From contig SHYI01000036.1 of the NCBI GenBank assembly GCA_009692905.1, positions 1-8,675 of the forward strand: a stretch of 8,675 nt of DNA, read 5' to 3'. Shown here piece by piece: positions 1 to 7,809 of this stretch. Position 1 is the first letter of the stretch. Each line of letters begins with the position of its first letter. A model generated the notes under the pieces. The model worked only from the letters and a program-made list of their open reading frames with translations, was not told the origin of the DNA and did no database searches. The position numbers and the translations under genes are program-made. Source of the DNA: Chloroflexota bacterium (GTDB lineage: Bacteria > Chloroflexota > Limnocylindria > Limnocylindrales > Limnocylindraceae).

Positions 1-20
1 AGACCAGCGATATGAACCAT

Positions 21-50
21 ATGACGAGCCTACCCTGAGAGGGGTAGGAT
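21..50 (+). promoter_or_regulatory. Candidate leaderless promoter of the exporter operon
   Basis: TAGGAT at 45-50 fits the TANNNT -10 consensus. ATGACG at 21-26 matches four of six positions of TTGACA, with an 18-base spacer. A -10 box ending at 50 predicts a transcript start about seven bases on, which is exactly the A of the ATG at 58. That geometry is typical of leaderless genes in Actinobacteria and Deinococcus. If so, the purine-rich GGGGTAGGA stretch is promoter DNA, not a ribosome site. The competing reading is an ordinary leader with AGGA at 46-49 as a weak Shine-Dalgarno sequence and a promoter left of the window. Confidence 0.4.
29..48. repeat. Inverted repeat overlapping the exporter promoter
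   Basis: CCTACCC (29-35) and GGGTAGG (42-48) are perfect 7-base inverted copies around a 6-base centre, TGAGAG. The right arm includes most of the candidate -10 box. It could be an operator for a dimeric repressor, or an RNA hairpin if transcription starts upstream. No T-run follows, so it does not look like an intrinsic terminator for a gene to the left. Confidence 0.4.
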
Positions 51-57
51 TGCGAAC

Positions 58-1062
58 ATGCCGACTACCCCTGCAATCGTCGTCTCGGACCTCGTCAAGC
101 GCTACAAGGGCGCCGACCGCAACGCCGTAGATGGCGTCTCCTTCTCCGTCGAGCAGGGCTCCCTCTTCGCCCTCCTCGGACCAAACGGCGCCGGTAAAAC
201 CACCACGATCAGCATCCTGACCACCACCCTTGCCGCAACCTCAGGGAGCGTGCAGATTGCCGGCGCCGACCTGGCGCTCGACCAGTCGGAGGTTCGCCGC
301 CGCGTTGGCATCATCTTCCAGAAGCCATCTCTCGATCGTGCACTCACCGGCGAGGAGAACTGCCGCTTCCATGCTGCCCTCTACGGCGCATACGCCTATC
401 GCCCGTCGTTCTCGTTCATGCCGCAGGAGTACCGCGAGCGCGTCGTTGAGCTTGGCGCACTCGTTGGCCTCGACCGCGACGATCTCTTCAAGAAAATCTC
501 AACCTATTCGGGTGGCATGCGCCGCAAGCTGGAGATCGCCCGTTCGCTGCTGCATAAGCCGCAGGTACTCTTCCTCGACGAGCCGACCGTTGGCCTCGAC
601 CCAGAGTCGCGTCGCTCGGTGGCCGGCTACCTTGATGCCATTCGTCGCAGCGAAGGAACCACCATGGTCCTCACCACGCACTACCTCGACGAGGTGGAGA
701 TCGCCGATCGGGTCTGCATCATTGATCGCGGCAAGATTGTGGCGAACGGCACGCCCGCTGAGCTGCGCGTTGGCACCGGCGTTACTCGCGTTGAACTTGA
801 GGCGGCAGATCGTGTCGCACTCGGCGCAGAGATTGAACGGCTCGGCCACACGCCGCAGGTGATCTCTGCCGGATTCGCCGTTGAGGTGAAGGGTGCAGAG
901 CCAGCCCACACGCTCTTGCGTGACCTGAAGACGCCGCTTACCCGCTTCGAAGTGCGCAGCCCAAGCCTCGAAGACGCGTACCTCAAGATCGTTGCGGCAA
1001 CCGCCGATGATCGCGAAGAGTCGCCGCTCGACGATGCACCGCGACGGGGGTTCCGCCGATGA
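58..1062 (+). CDS. ABC exporter ATPase, daunorubicin-resistance (DrrA/CcmA) type
   Basis: This is the cytoplasmic ATP-hydrolysing subunit of an ABC-2 type exporter. All nucleotide-binding motifs are intact in the 334-residue product: Walker A GPNGAGKT at 41-48, Q-loop Gln88 (FQKP), signature YSGGM at 150-154, Walker B VLFLDEP at 170-176 with catalytic Glu175, D-loop GLD at 179-181 and switch His208. The GLDP context and a roughly 100-residue C-terminal domain after residue 230 are typical of DrrA-family drug or lipid efflux ATPases. Between the Q-loop and the signature there is an aromatic stretch, around AYAYRPSFSFMPQEY (111-125), that looks longer than usual in the family. The C-terminus is charged and Arg-rich. 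The stop overlaps the next start (ATGA, 1059-1062), so it is coupled to its permease. The substrate cannot be told from sequence; daunorubicin itself is unlikely. Confidence 0.93.
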   Translation: MPTTPAIVVSDLVKRYKGADRNAVDGVSFSVEQGSLFALLGPNGAGKTTTISILTTTLAATSGSVQIAGADLALDQSEVRRRVGIIFQKPSLDRALTGEENCRFHAALYGAYAYRPSFSFMPQEYRERVVELGALVGLDRDDLFKKISTYSGGMRRKLEIARSLLHKPQVLFLDEPTVGLDPESRRSVAGYLDAIRRSEGTTMVLTTHYLDEVEIADRVCIIDRGKIVANGTPAELRVGTGVTRVELEAADRVALGAEIERLGHTPQVISAGFAVEVKGAEPAHTLLRDLKTPLTRFEVRSPSLEDAYLKIVAATADDREESPLDDAPRRGFRR

Positions 1063-1871
1063 GCGCGCCAACAGCCCACAACACTTCGACCGGATTCAAC
1101 CTGCGCCGTGAGGCGGCAGCTGCAGGGGCGATCGCCGCGCGCGATGTCACCAAGCTCCTTCGTGATCCGATTCGCCTCGTCGGCGGCCTCGTCTTTCCCG
1201 CCCTCTTCATCGGTGTCCTTGGCGGGGCCTTCGCCTCGAACTTCCAGTCCCCGGGCATTGATCTGCTCCCGTTCATCTTTGCGGGGCAGCTGGCGCAGGG
1301 CGTCTGGCAGTCCTCGGCGCTCGGGCTCGTCTCCATCCTTGAGGACCGCGAGAACGACTTCAGCCAAGAGATCTTCGTGGCGCCGATCGGACGACGCACG
1401 ATCCTTGCCGGCAAGATCCTCGGCGAGTCGCTGGTCGCCTTCCCGCAGGCCTTCACCGTCATGGCCTTCGGCATCGTGCTCGGCATCCCGCTCACTCTGG
1501 CGCAGGTCTTCGCCATCATCCCTGCGCTCATCCTGGTTGCCATCTTCGGTGCCTCGTTCGGCGCACTGATCGTCAGCCTGCTGCCAAACCAGCGCTCGGC
1601 GAACCTGCTCTTCCCGTTCATCTTCCTGCCGCAGTTCTTCCTCGCCGGAGCGTTCAACCCAATCCGCAACCTGCCGTGGTACCTCGACATCGTCAGCCAC
1701 ATCGCGCCGCTGCGCTACGCCGTTGACCTCATTCGCGGTGCGTACTACGGCTACCCAAACGAAGCGGTGCTCGCCGATCCAACGTGGACGGTTGCGGTCA
1801 TCGCCATCGCTACGGTGGTCATGCTCTCGGTTGGCACCTTCCTCTTCGTACGCAGCGAGCGCAACCGCTAA
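1059..1871 (+). CDS. ABC-2 type exporter permease (DrrB-like)
   Basis: This is the membrane-spanning partner of the preceding ATPase and forms the export path as a dimer. The 270-residue protein has a short polar N-terminus with an amphipathic approach segment (about 15-37), then about six hydrophobic segments near 39-58, 68-93, 121-143, 148-174, 181-199 and 243-263. ABC-2 hallmarks are visible: the EDRENDF...APIGRR loop at 95-113 between the second and third helices, where the ATPase docks in known structures, and the FLAGAFNPIRNLPWYL motif at 194-209 before the last helix, like the 'FlsGvffP...lP' motif of DrrB and ABC2_membrane proteins. The start overlaps the ATPase stop by four bases, which fixes it. 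The C-terminus is short and basic (RSERNR). The substrate is unknown; antibiotics, lipids or glycolipids are usual for the family. Confidence 0.92.
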   Translation: MSAPTAHNTSTGFNLRREAAAAGAIAARDVTKLLRDPIRLVGGLVFPALFIGVLGGAFASNFQSPGIDLLPFIFAGQLAQGVWQSSALGLVSILEDRENDFSQEIFVAPIGRRTILAGKILGESLVAFPQAFTVMAFGIVLGIPLTLAQVFAIIPALILVAIFGASFGALIVSLLPNQRSANLLFPFIFLPQFFLAGAFNPIRNLPWYLDIVSHIAPLRYAVDLIRGAYYGYPNEAVLADPTWTVAVIAIATVVMLSVGTFLFVRSERNR

Positions 1872-1885
1872 GCGTTCTTACGCTT
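1870..1885. terminator. Small convergent hairpin between the two operons
   Basis: AAGCG (1870-1874) and CGCTT (1881-1885) can pair around a 6-base loop, forming a short stem that straddles the 13-base gap between the converging stop codons. Being symmetric, it could serve either strand. The stem is only five pairs and no clear T-run follows on either side, so it is at best a weak terminator. Transcripts from both operons may run into each other. Confidence 0.22.
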
Positions 1886-2882
1886 TACGCCTTGTCGGGG
1901 AAGTGGCAGGCGACCTGGTGTCCCGTTGAGACCTGCACGAGCGCCGGCGACTCGGTGTTGCAGCGCTCTGGGTTGCCAAGCTTCTCCTTCAGCCAGCAGC
2001 GCGTCTGGAAGGCGCAGCCGCTCGGCGGATTCGACGGCGATGGCACGTCACCCTTCAAGATGATGCGCTTGCGCCTCTTCTCAATCGCAGGGTCGGGGAT
2101 TGGCACCGCGGAGAGCAGCGCAATTGAATACGGGTGCACCGGCGAACTATTCAGTTCGGCCGATGGTGCAACCTCAACGATCTTTCCCAAGTACATCACC
2201 GCGGTGCGGTCGCTGATGTGGCGCACCACCGAGAGGTCGTGCGCAATGAAGAGATAGGCGAGCCCAAGGCGCTGGCGCAGTTCGGCGAGAAGGTTCAGGA
2301 TCTGCGCCTGCACGCTCACATCGAGCGCACTGACCGGCTCATCTGCCACCACGAGATCTGGGTTGAGGGCGAGCGCGCGCGCCACGCCAATGCGCTGGCG
2401 CTGCCCGCCAGAAAACTCATGGGGATAGCGCTCAGCGAAGCGAGGGTCAAGTCCGACCAGTTCGAGGAGTTCCGATACGCGACCGCTTCGTTCTGCGCTA
2501 GTGCCAACGTTGTAGATGTCAGCTGGCTCGCGCAGGATCGCGCCAACGGTCATGCGCGGGTTCAGCGAGGCGTACGGGTCTTGGAAGATCATCTGCACGC
2601 GACGACGAAGGTCCTGCAGCTCGCGCCCCTCGGCCGTCGCCAGATTGTGTCCGTCAAAGTCGATCGTGCCAGCGTTCGGCTTCACGACGCGGGTGATCGC
2701 GCGTGCAACGGTGCTCTTTCCACAACCAGACTCACCAACAAGGCCGAGGATCTCCCCCTTCGCCACCTCAAATGAGATGCCATCAACCGCGCGTACTTCG
2801 GCGACGGTGCGCTCGCGCACCAGCCCCTCGCGGATTGGGAATCGCACCGCGAGATCTTTAACGGTCAGCAGAGGCTCGCCGC

Positions 2883-2886
<4 letters not shown>
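1885..2886 (-). CDS. dppF: Peptide-type ABC importer ATPase (DppF/OppF family)
   Basis: This is one of two ATPases of the importer encoded here and is predicted to act as a heterodimer with the DppD-like protein upstream. The 333-residue protein has Walker [10 protein letters not shown] at 51-59, Q-loop Gln102 within [11 protein letters not shown], signature FSGGQ at 158-162, Walker B DLVVADEP at 177-184 with Glu183, the [11 protein letters not shown]-loop region and His216 in [20 protein letters not shown] and the FSGGQRQR form are typical of DppF/OppF rather than DppD/OppD. The C-terminal oligopeptide-transporter domain (HPYS at 251-254) carries four cysteines, 291, 297, 309 and 327, in the arrangement linked in some family members to an Fe-S cluster. 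Its start overlaps the dppD stop (ATGA, 2883-2886). It is the last gene of the operon. Oligopeptide, dipeptide and nickel subfamilies cannot be separated by these motifs. Confidence 0.93.
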
Positions 2887-3946
<1,060 letters not shown>

Positions 3947-3950
<4 letters not shown>

Positions 3951-4834
3951 CGCTTCAACTTCGGGTCAAGTGACTCGCGCAGCCCATCTCCAAGTAGATT
4001 GAATCCGATCGCCGAAATGACGATCGCGCCACCGATAAAGACCACGATGTGCGGGGCCGACTGCATGAATCGACGCGCGTCCACGAGCATCGTCCCCCAC
4101 TCTGGTGTGCGTGGATCGGTCGGTCCAAGGCCAAGGAATCCGAGGCCAGCGATGTCGATGATGGCTGTGGCGAGCACCAGCGTCGCCTGCACAATGAGCG
4201 GTGTCAGAGCGTTTGGCAGCATGTGTCGAACCAAAATGCGCATGCGCGATGCACCAATGGTTCGCGCAGCCACAACGTAGTCGGCCTCGCGGAGCGCCAG
4301 CAGTGAGCCGCGCAGCAGTCGTGCAAACGTTGGCGCGTAGCTCACCGCAATTGCCAGTGTCAGTTGTGGCATCCCACGCCCAAGGGCGGTAACGATGCCA
4401 ATCGCCAGCAAGATGCTCGGGATTGAAAGGAAGACGTCCGTGGTTCGCATGATCACGCCGTCGACCCGGCCGCCGAATCCGCCTGCGATTGCACCGAGGG
4501 CGCCGCCGATAACGAGCGCAATGGCTACGGCGCCAACCCCAACAAAGAGGCTGATCTGCGCACCGTAGAGAACGCGCGAGAAAATGTCGCGCCCTAGAAG
4601 GTCAGTGCCGAATAGGTGTGTGAGCGACGGCGCATCGAGGCTGCTCCCATTCATGGCGTACGGATCATATGGCGCAATCAGCGGTGCAAGGATCGCCGCT
4701 GAGGCAAAGAGCACGATGCAGAAGAGTCCCACCATCGCCGGTCGATTGCGGCGCAGGCGACGCGCGGCATCGCCCCAGAGACCCCGTGGCGGGCGGGCGA
4801 GCTGTGCATCAACTAACGCGGCGCGCAGCATCAC
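3947..4834 (-). CDS. dppC: Peptide-type ABC importer permease (DppC/OppC family)
   Basis: This is one of two inner-membrane channel subunits. The 295-residue product starts with a basic cytoplasmic segment (RRLRRNRPA, 25-33) as in DppC/OppC, then a first helix at about 34-54 and an external loop with the family motif LFGTDLLGRDIFSRVLYG at 74-91. The core BPD_transp_1 region has helices near 95-118, 133-150, 156-175, 209-232 and 263-283. The ATPase-coupling EAA loop is clear: EADYVVAARTIGAS at 183-196, then HMLPN. The start is ambiguous. GTG at 4834 gives the 4-base GTGA overlap seen at the other junctions; ATG one codon in (4831) gives a TGATG junction. Either fits coupling to dppB, and no strong Shine-Dalgarno sequence decides it. 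The end overlaps dppD by four bases. Confidence 0.93.
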
Positions 4835-5835
4835 TGGTACCTAATCTTTGGATTCAGCAACGCGTAGCCAATGTCGACGAGCAGGTTGACGACCAAAAAG
4901 ATGAGAGCGAAGACAAGGATCGTTGACTGCACGATCGGGTAGTCGCGATTCTGGATTGCATCCACAACCCAGCGCCCCACCCCGTTCCAGACAAACACGG
5001 TTTCAGTCAGCACCGCGCCACCAAGGAGTCCGCCAGCCTGCAGCCCGACTACGGTGGTAACGGGGAGCCAGGCGTTGCGCATCACGTGCCGGTTATCAAC
5101 GGTCTTCTCTTTGAGGCCCTTGGAACGTGCAGTGCGAACGTAGTCCTCGTTTACGACCTCAATCACCGAGGCGCGCGTGATGCGGGCAATGATTGCGAGC
5201 GGGATGGAGCCGAGCGCAATCGAGGGAAGAATCAGGTGGCGAACAACATCCACAAATAGATCGAGGCGACCGGCGAAGAGGGTGTCAATCAGGAGCAGCC
5301 CTGAGGTGGCATCGAAGCGCGCGCGAGCATCAATTCGCCCCTGCGTTGGCAGCCATTCGAGAATGACGCCGAAGATGGCAACGAGCGCGAGGCCGAGAAC
5401 GAAGACGGGGATGCTGACCCCAAAGAGACTGACGCCTGTGATCAGACCGTCGATCCGACCGCCGACCTTCCGGGCGGCGAGCCGACCGAGGGGGATCCCA
5501 GCGCCAAGGGCAAAGACGAGTGCGCCAATTGTTAGCTCGACCGTGCCAGGGAAGCGCGTGAGGAACTCAGCCAAGAATGGCTGGGAGTTCACGACGCTCG
5601 CGCCGAGATCGCCCGAAAGGGTGTTCGTGAGGTAGCGGATGTACTGCTCCCAGAGCGGAAGATCGAGTCCGAGGTTCTCGCGCAAGGCTGCGCACGCCTC
5701 AGGGGTGCGGTGCTGGCCAAGGATGGCGACGCACGGGTCGCCGGGGAGGATGCGGATGTAGGCGAAGAGCAGAATGGAGAGCCCGATCAACACGGGAATC
5801 GCGGCGATCAAGCGGCGAACGATGTATCTCCCCAT
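4831..5835 (-). CDS. dppB: Peptide-type ABC importer permease (DppB/OppB family)
   Basis: This is the other channel subunit, 334 residues. The start is the classic DppB form: MGRYIVRRL, a hydrophobic helix at about 9-29, then RILPGDP (28-34). The periplasm-side domain contains LGLDLPLWEQYIRYL (55-69) and the family SGDLGAS motif (74-80). Core helices lie near 100-119, 131-159, 200-220, 257-280 and 303-326. LPTQGR at 162-167 is diagnostic, as is the coupling loop ending in DYVRTARSKGL (231-241) and followed by NAWLP. The protein ends LLNPKIRYQ, as usual. It lies 118 bases after the binding-protein stop and overlaps dppC. No Shine-Dalgarno sequence is visible upstream of the ATG (the preceding bases are CTTAGACTCCCCTC), and the start sits in a hairpin described separately. 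No better in-frame start was found. Confidence 0.93.
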   Translation of the reverse strand: MGRYIVRRLIAAIPVLIGLSILLFAYIRILPGDPCVAILGQHRTPEACAALRENLGLDLPLWEQYIRYLTNTLSGDLGASVVNSQPFLAEFLTRFPGTVELTIGALVFALGAGIPLGRLAARKVGGRIDGLITGVSLFGVSIPVFVLGLALVAIFGVILEWLPTQGRIDARARFDATSGLLLIDTLFAGRLDLFVDVVRHLILPSIALGSIPLAIIARITRASVIEVVNEDYVRTARSKGLKEKTVDNRHVMRNAWLPVTTVVGLQAGGLLGGAVLTETVFVWNGVGRWVVDAIQNRDYPIVQSTILVFALIFLVVNLLVDIGYALLNPKIRYQ

Positions 5836-5843
5836 GAGGGGAG
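5828..5843 (-). promoter_or_regulatory. Hairpin enclosing the dppB start codon
   Basis: Read along the mRNA (- strand), CTCCCC and GGGGAG pair perfectly around the tetraloop TCAT. The A and T of the ATG lie in the loop and its G is the first base of the right arm. The left arm takes the place where a Shine-Dalgarno sequence would be and is pyrimidine-rich. Codons 2 and 3 of dppB supply the right arm. This could limit or modulate initiation on dppB relative to the binding protein. The pairing is seen directly; its effect is inference. Confidence 0.4.
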
Positions 5844-5860
5844 TCTAAGGGTGAAACGCC

Positions 5861-5900
5861 GTCGCCGCCCCCTCAGCCTCACGGCCAAGGGAGCGGCGAC
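5861..5900 (-). promoter_or_regulatory. Strong intercistronic stem-loop between binding protein and dppB
   Basis: GTCGCCGC (5861-5868) and GCGGCGAC (5893-5900) are perfect 8-base inverted copies. After one mismatch (5869/5892) the stem continues with CCCT (5870-5873) and AGGG (5888-5891), leaving a 14-base loop. It begins about 50 bases past the binding-protein stop in the direction of transcription. Only three Ts follow the stem, so it is unlikely to be a full intrinsic terminator. In many importer operons a stem-loop after the binding-protein gene acts as a partial terminator or as a block to 3' exonucleases, giving more binding protein than permease. That role is inferred here from position. 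Confidence 0.55.
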
Positions 5901-5904
5901 AGAT

Positions 5905-5918
5905 GCTCTCGTTAGAGC
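5905..5918 (-). other. Minor hairpin after the binding-protein stop
   Basis: GCTCT (5905-5909) and AGAGC (5914-5918) form a 5-base stem around a 4-base loop, between the binding-protein stop and the larger stem-loop. Alone it is weak and could be chance. Together with the larger stem it could add 3'-end protection of the binding-protein message. Confidence 0.25.
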
Positions 5919-5953
5919 GAGTGGCGCACCGCCTTACGCGGCACGCACCTCAG

Positions 5954-7588
5954 TTACGGTCGGTCGAGCCAGACCAGGTTGAGCGGCTCGTTCAACGCTG
6001 CAGAGCCGATGAAGCCCTTCAGGTCGATCGTCGCAGCTGCCTGCGGCTTCGAGTTGGCAACCGGCACTGTTGGCATGTCAGCGCGGATCAAGTCCTGCGC
6101 CGTCTCCCACAGTGTCTTCGCCTCAGCTTCGGTGCCCGCTGCAAGTGCGTCGTTCATCGCCTTGTCGAGAGCATCGTTCTTGTAGGCGAACTCCTTCGAA
6201 GGGGCGCCGTTCTTATAACCGAAGAACGCCGTCTTCAAGAAGTTGTCTGGGCCGGCCCAGTCGCCGGTCCAACCAAGGAGCCACATCTCGTACTTACCTT
6301 GGTTCTCGTCATCCAGGTAGCCTTCGCGCCAACCATCGCTGTTTGGGTTGATCGTGAAGCCAACTGCCTCGAGGTTCGCCGTGATCGCTTCGAACAAGCC
6401 TTTTGGATCAGGCATGTACGGGCGGGACACGTCGTTTGGATACCAGAAGTCAATCGTGAGGTCGGTTTCACCCGACTCTGCGATCAACTGCTTCGCCTTC
6501 TCGACGTCATAGCCTGGAAGATTGAGGTCCTTCGCGTAGGCAACGCCAGCTGGCATCCAGTTCGTTGCTCGCACCGCTGCGCCGGCGTAGAAGGTCGCGA
6601 TCAAGAAGTCGTAGTCGATCGCATAGGCGATCGCCTCACGGATCTTCGGATTGCTGATCGGAGCGTATGTGTGGTTCATGGAAATCTGGAACGTGTTGAA
6701 CGAAGAACCACGGTCGATCAGCTGTAGGTCTGGGTTTGCAGCGATCGCCGCGATCGTCGCTGGAGCGATCGTCTGTGCGAGGTCGATCTCGCCCGTTGCA
6801 AGTCCGTTCACGCGCTGAGCCTCTTCGGCAACTGCCTTGAAGATGATCGCGTCAACGTAGGCGACCTTCGCCTTGTCCCAATACTCTGCGTTCTTCTCAA
6901 TTTCAACGCTATCGCCAACAACCCACTTCACGAACTTGAATGGGCCGGTGCCGACCATCGCGCCTGCGCCGCCGGTGGCGGCAGTGATCTTCGCAACATC
7001 GGTCTCGGTGTTGTCAGCCTTACCAAGAACCAGCGCCGTTGGCGACTGGATGGCAAAGACCTGAAGGGTCTGGGTCAACAGGAAGTTCGAGCTCGCCTTG
7101 CGCAGCTTGATGGCGACGGTCAGGTCGTCAATCTTGGTTGCGGACTCAAGGTTGCTCTCGCTGCCATAGCCGCCGAAGATGTCGCCGATATAGAAGGCGT
7201 AGTCTCGGAGCTCGGTTGGTAGCCCAATGAAGCGCTCATAGTTGAACACGACCGCATCCGCATTAAATTCGGTGCCGTCGTGGAACTTAATGCCGCTGCG
7301 CAGCTTGAACGTGTAGGTGAGGCCATCGGCGCTCATCACATAGCTCTCTGAGAGCACTGGAATGACCTTTGAGGTCGATCCTGGCTCAAGGCCGACGAGG
7401 GTCTCGACAACCTGCTGAATGACGTACGACGTGTTGCTGTCGTCCATCAACGCAGCGTCGGTTCGTACGATGTCGCCTGGCAGGGCGACAATAAGGGTTC
7501 CTCCGGCCTTGCCGACAGGGGTGCTCGAGCACGCTGCGGCGACCATGAGGAGGGCGCCAAGAATGGCACCGATCCGTAGGTTCTTCAT
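5954..7588 (-). CDS. Solute-binding lipoprotein, peptide/nickel family 5 (DppA-like)
   Basis: This is the extracytoplasmic receptor that binds the solute and delivers it to the permeases. The 544-residue precursor has a short lipoprotein signal: basic MKNLR, a hydrophobic stretch 6-19 and Cys20 after VAAA as the lipidation site, then a Ser/Thr/Gly linker. SBP_bac_5 hallmarks follow: VIQQVVETLVGL (57-68), the DGLTYTFKLRSGIKFHDGT region (88-106), GTGPFKFVKW (213-222), the PKIREAIAYAID segment (314-325), MPAGVA (345-350) and GWTGDWAGPDNFLKT (439-453), close to the GWtGD..DPDnfl element of dipeptide binders. The ATG at 7588 is chosen because AAGGAG lies five bases upstream and the lipoprotein signal starts there. 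An in-frame upstream extension to 7723 would run through the ribosome site and promoter region. Lipid anchoring fits a monoderm cell. The ligand is probably a peptide but is unproven. Confidence 0.94.
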   Translation of the reverse strand: MKNLRIGAILGALLMVAAACSSTPVGKAGGTLIVALPGDIVRTDAALMDDSNTSYVIQQVVETLVGLEPGSTSKVIPVLSESYVMSADGLTYTFKLRSGIKFHDGTEFNADAVVFNYERFIGLPTELRDYAFYIGDIFGGYGSESNLESATKIDDLTVAIKLRKASSNFLLTQTLQVFAIQSPTALVLGKADNTETDVAKITAATGGAGAMVGTGPFKFVKWVVGDSVEIEKNAEYWDKAKVAYVDAIIFKAVAEEAQRVNGLATGEIDLAQTIAPATIAAIAANPDLQLIDRGSSFNTFQISMNHTYAPISNPKIREAIAYAIDYDFLIATFYAGAAVRATNWMPAGVAYAKDLNLPGYDVEKAKQLIAESGETDLTIDFWYPNDVSRPYMPDPKGLFEAITANLEAVGFTINPNSDGWREGYLDDENQGKYEMWLLGWTGDWAGPDNFLKTAFFGYKNGAPSKEFAYKNDALDKAMNDALAAGTEAEAKTLWETAQDLIRADMPTVPVANSKPQAAATIDLKGFIGSAALNEPLNLVWLDRP

Positions 7589-7593
7589 GTGTT

Positions 7594-7599
7594 CTCCTT
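7594..7599 (-). promoter_or_regulatory. Ribosome binding site of the binding lipoprotein
   Basis: On the - strand this reads AAGGAG, followed by AACAC and the ATG at 7588, a spacing of five bases. It decides the start in favour of the lipoprotein signal over the longer in-frame reading. It contrasts with dppB, which has no such site. Confidence 0.8.
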
Positions 7600-7610
7600 C
7601 AATGGCGAGT

Positions 7611-7631
7611 TTGCCCGGACCCGTTGCCCGG
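7611..7631. repeat. Short direct repeat in the binding-protein leader
   Basis: TTGCCCGG occurs at 7611-7618 and again at 7624-7631, a 13-base period, just upstream of the binding-protein ribosome site. It lies in the predicted untranslated leader. In a GC-rich genome an 8-base repeat this close may be chance; a protein-binding pair of half-sites is the alternative. Confidence 0.3.
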
Positions 7632-7658
7632 CCGTCGCGGGGTTTCCACGATCGCCCC

Positions 7659-7664
7659 ATCCTA
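7659..7664 (-). promoter_or_regulatory. Candidate -10 box for the importer operon
   Basis: On the - strand this reads TAGGAT inside GGGGTAGGAT (7668-7659), the same ten bases found before the exporter operon at 41-50. It fits TANNNT and would give a leader of about 64 bases before the ATG at 7588. No convincing -35 hexamer sits 16-18 bases upstream, so this rests mainly on the shared string and position. Confidence 0.3.
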
Positions 7665-7723
7665 CCCCAGCCCAAGCACGAATTTGGTTCAGAAAGCGCA
7701 ACTTCGGGGCCAATTTCACGCAC

Positions 7724-7737
7724 GATTTGAGCAAATC
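7724..7737. promoter_or_regulatory. Operator-like palindrome in the divergent intergenic region
   Basis: GATTTG and CAAATC are perfect inverted copies around a 2-base centre (AG), a 14-base palindrome. It lies between the diverging binding-protein and heliorhodopsin genes and overlaps the candidate -35 box of the latter. Size and symmetry suit a dimeric helix-turn-helix regulator, but no regulator gene is present in the window to pair it with. Confidence 0.35.
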
Positions 7738-7756
7738 ACAACCACACCGCTACCCT
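7727..7756 (+). promoter_or_regulatory. Candidate heliorhodopsin promoter
   Basis: TTGAGC at 7727-7732 (three of its first four bases match TTGACA's TTGA fully, giving a fair -35) is followed by an 18-base spacer and TACCCT at 7751-7756, which fits TANNNT. Transcription would start near 7763, giving a leader of about 47 bases with a strong ribosome site. The rest of the 221-base intergenic region (7589-7809) shows no gene, no clear riboswitch and no terminator. Confidence 0.3.
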
Positions 7757-7796
7757 TTTGGTCACCAGGCTGAAGTCCGGCTTGCAGAATTAAAAA

Positions 7797-7802
7797 GGGA
7801 GG
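7797..7802 (+). promoter_or_regulatory. Ribosome binding site of the heliorhodopsin
   Basis: GGGAGG, within an A-rich stretch, sits seven bases before the ATG at 7810. It is a near-perfect Shine-Dalgarno sequence and fixes the start upstream of the long N-terminal extension. Confidence 0.85.
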
Positions 7803-7809
7803 AACCTTA

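Noticed and set aside
10..24. Direct repeat ATATGA at 10-15 and 19-24
   Set aside because: Six bases twice in nine is too little to support a regulatory claim without comparative data.
681..1700. Long open frame on the - strand opposite the exporter genes
   Set aside because: The translation is an acidic, Arg/Glu/Asp-rich low-complexity shadow of the well-supported + strand genes, with no domain and no ribosome site.
5903..6727. Long open frame on the + strand opposite the binding-protein gene
   Set aside because: Its product has no recognisable domain, is rich in Arg/Val/Leu, and is fully explained as antisense to the binding lipoprotein.
7589..7723. Extension of the binding-protein reading frame upstream to 7723
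   Set aside because: It would put 45 non-signal residues before a clear lipoprotein signal and translate through the AAGGAG ribosome site.
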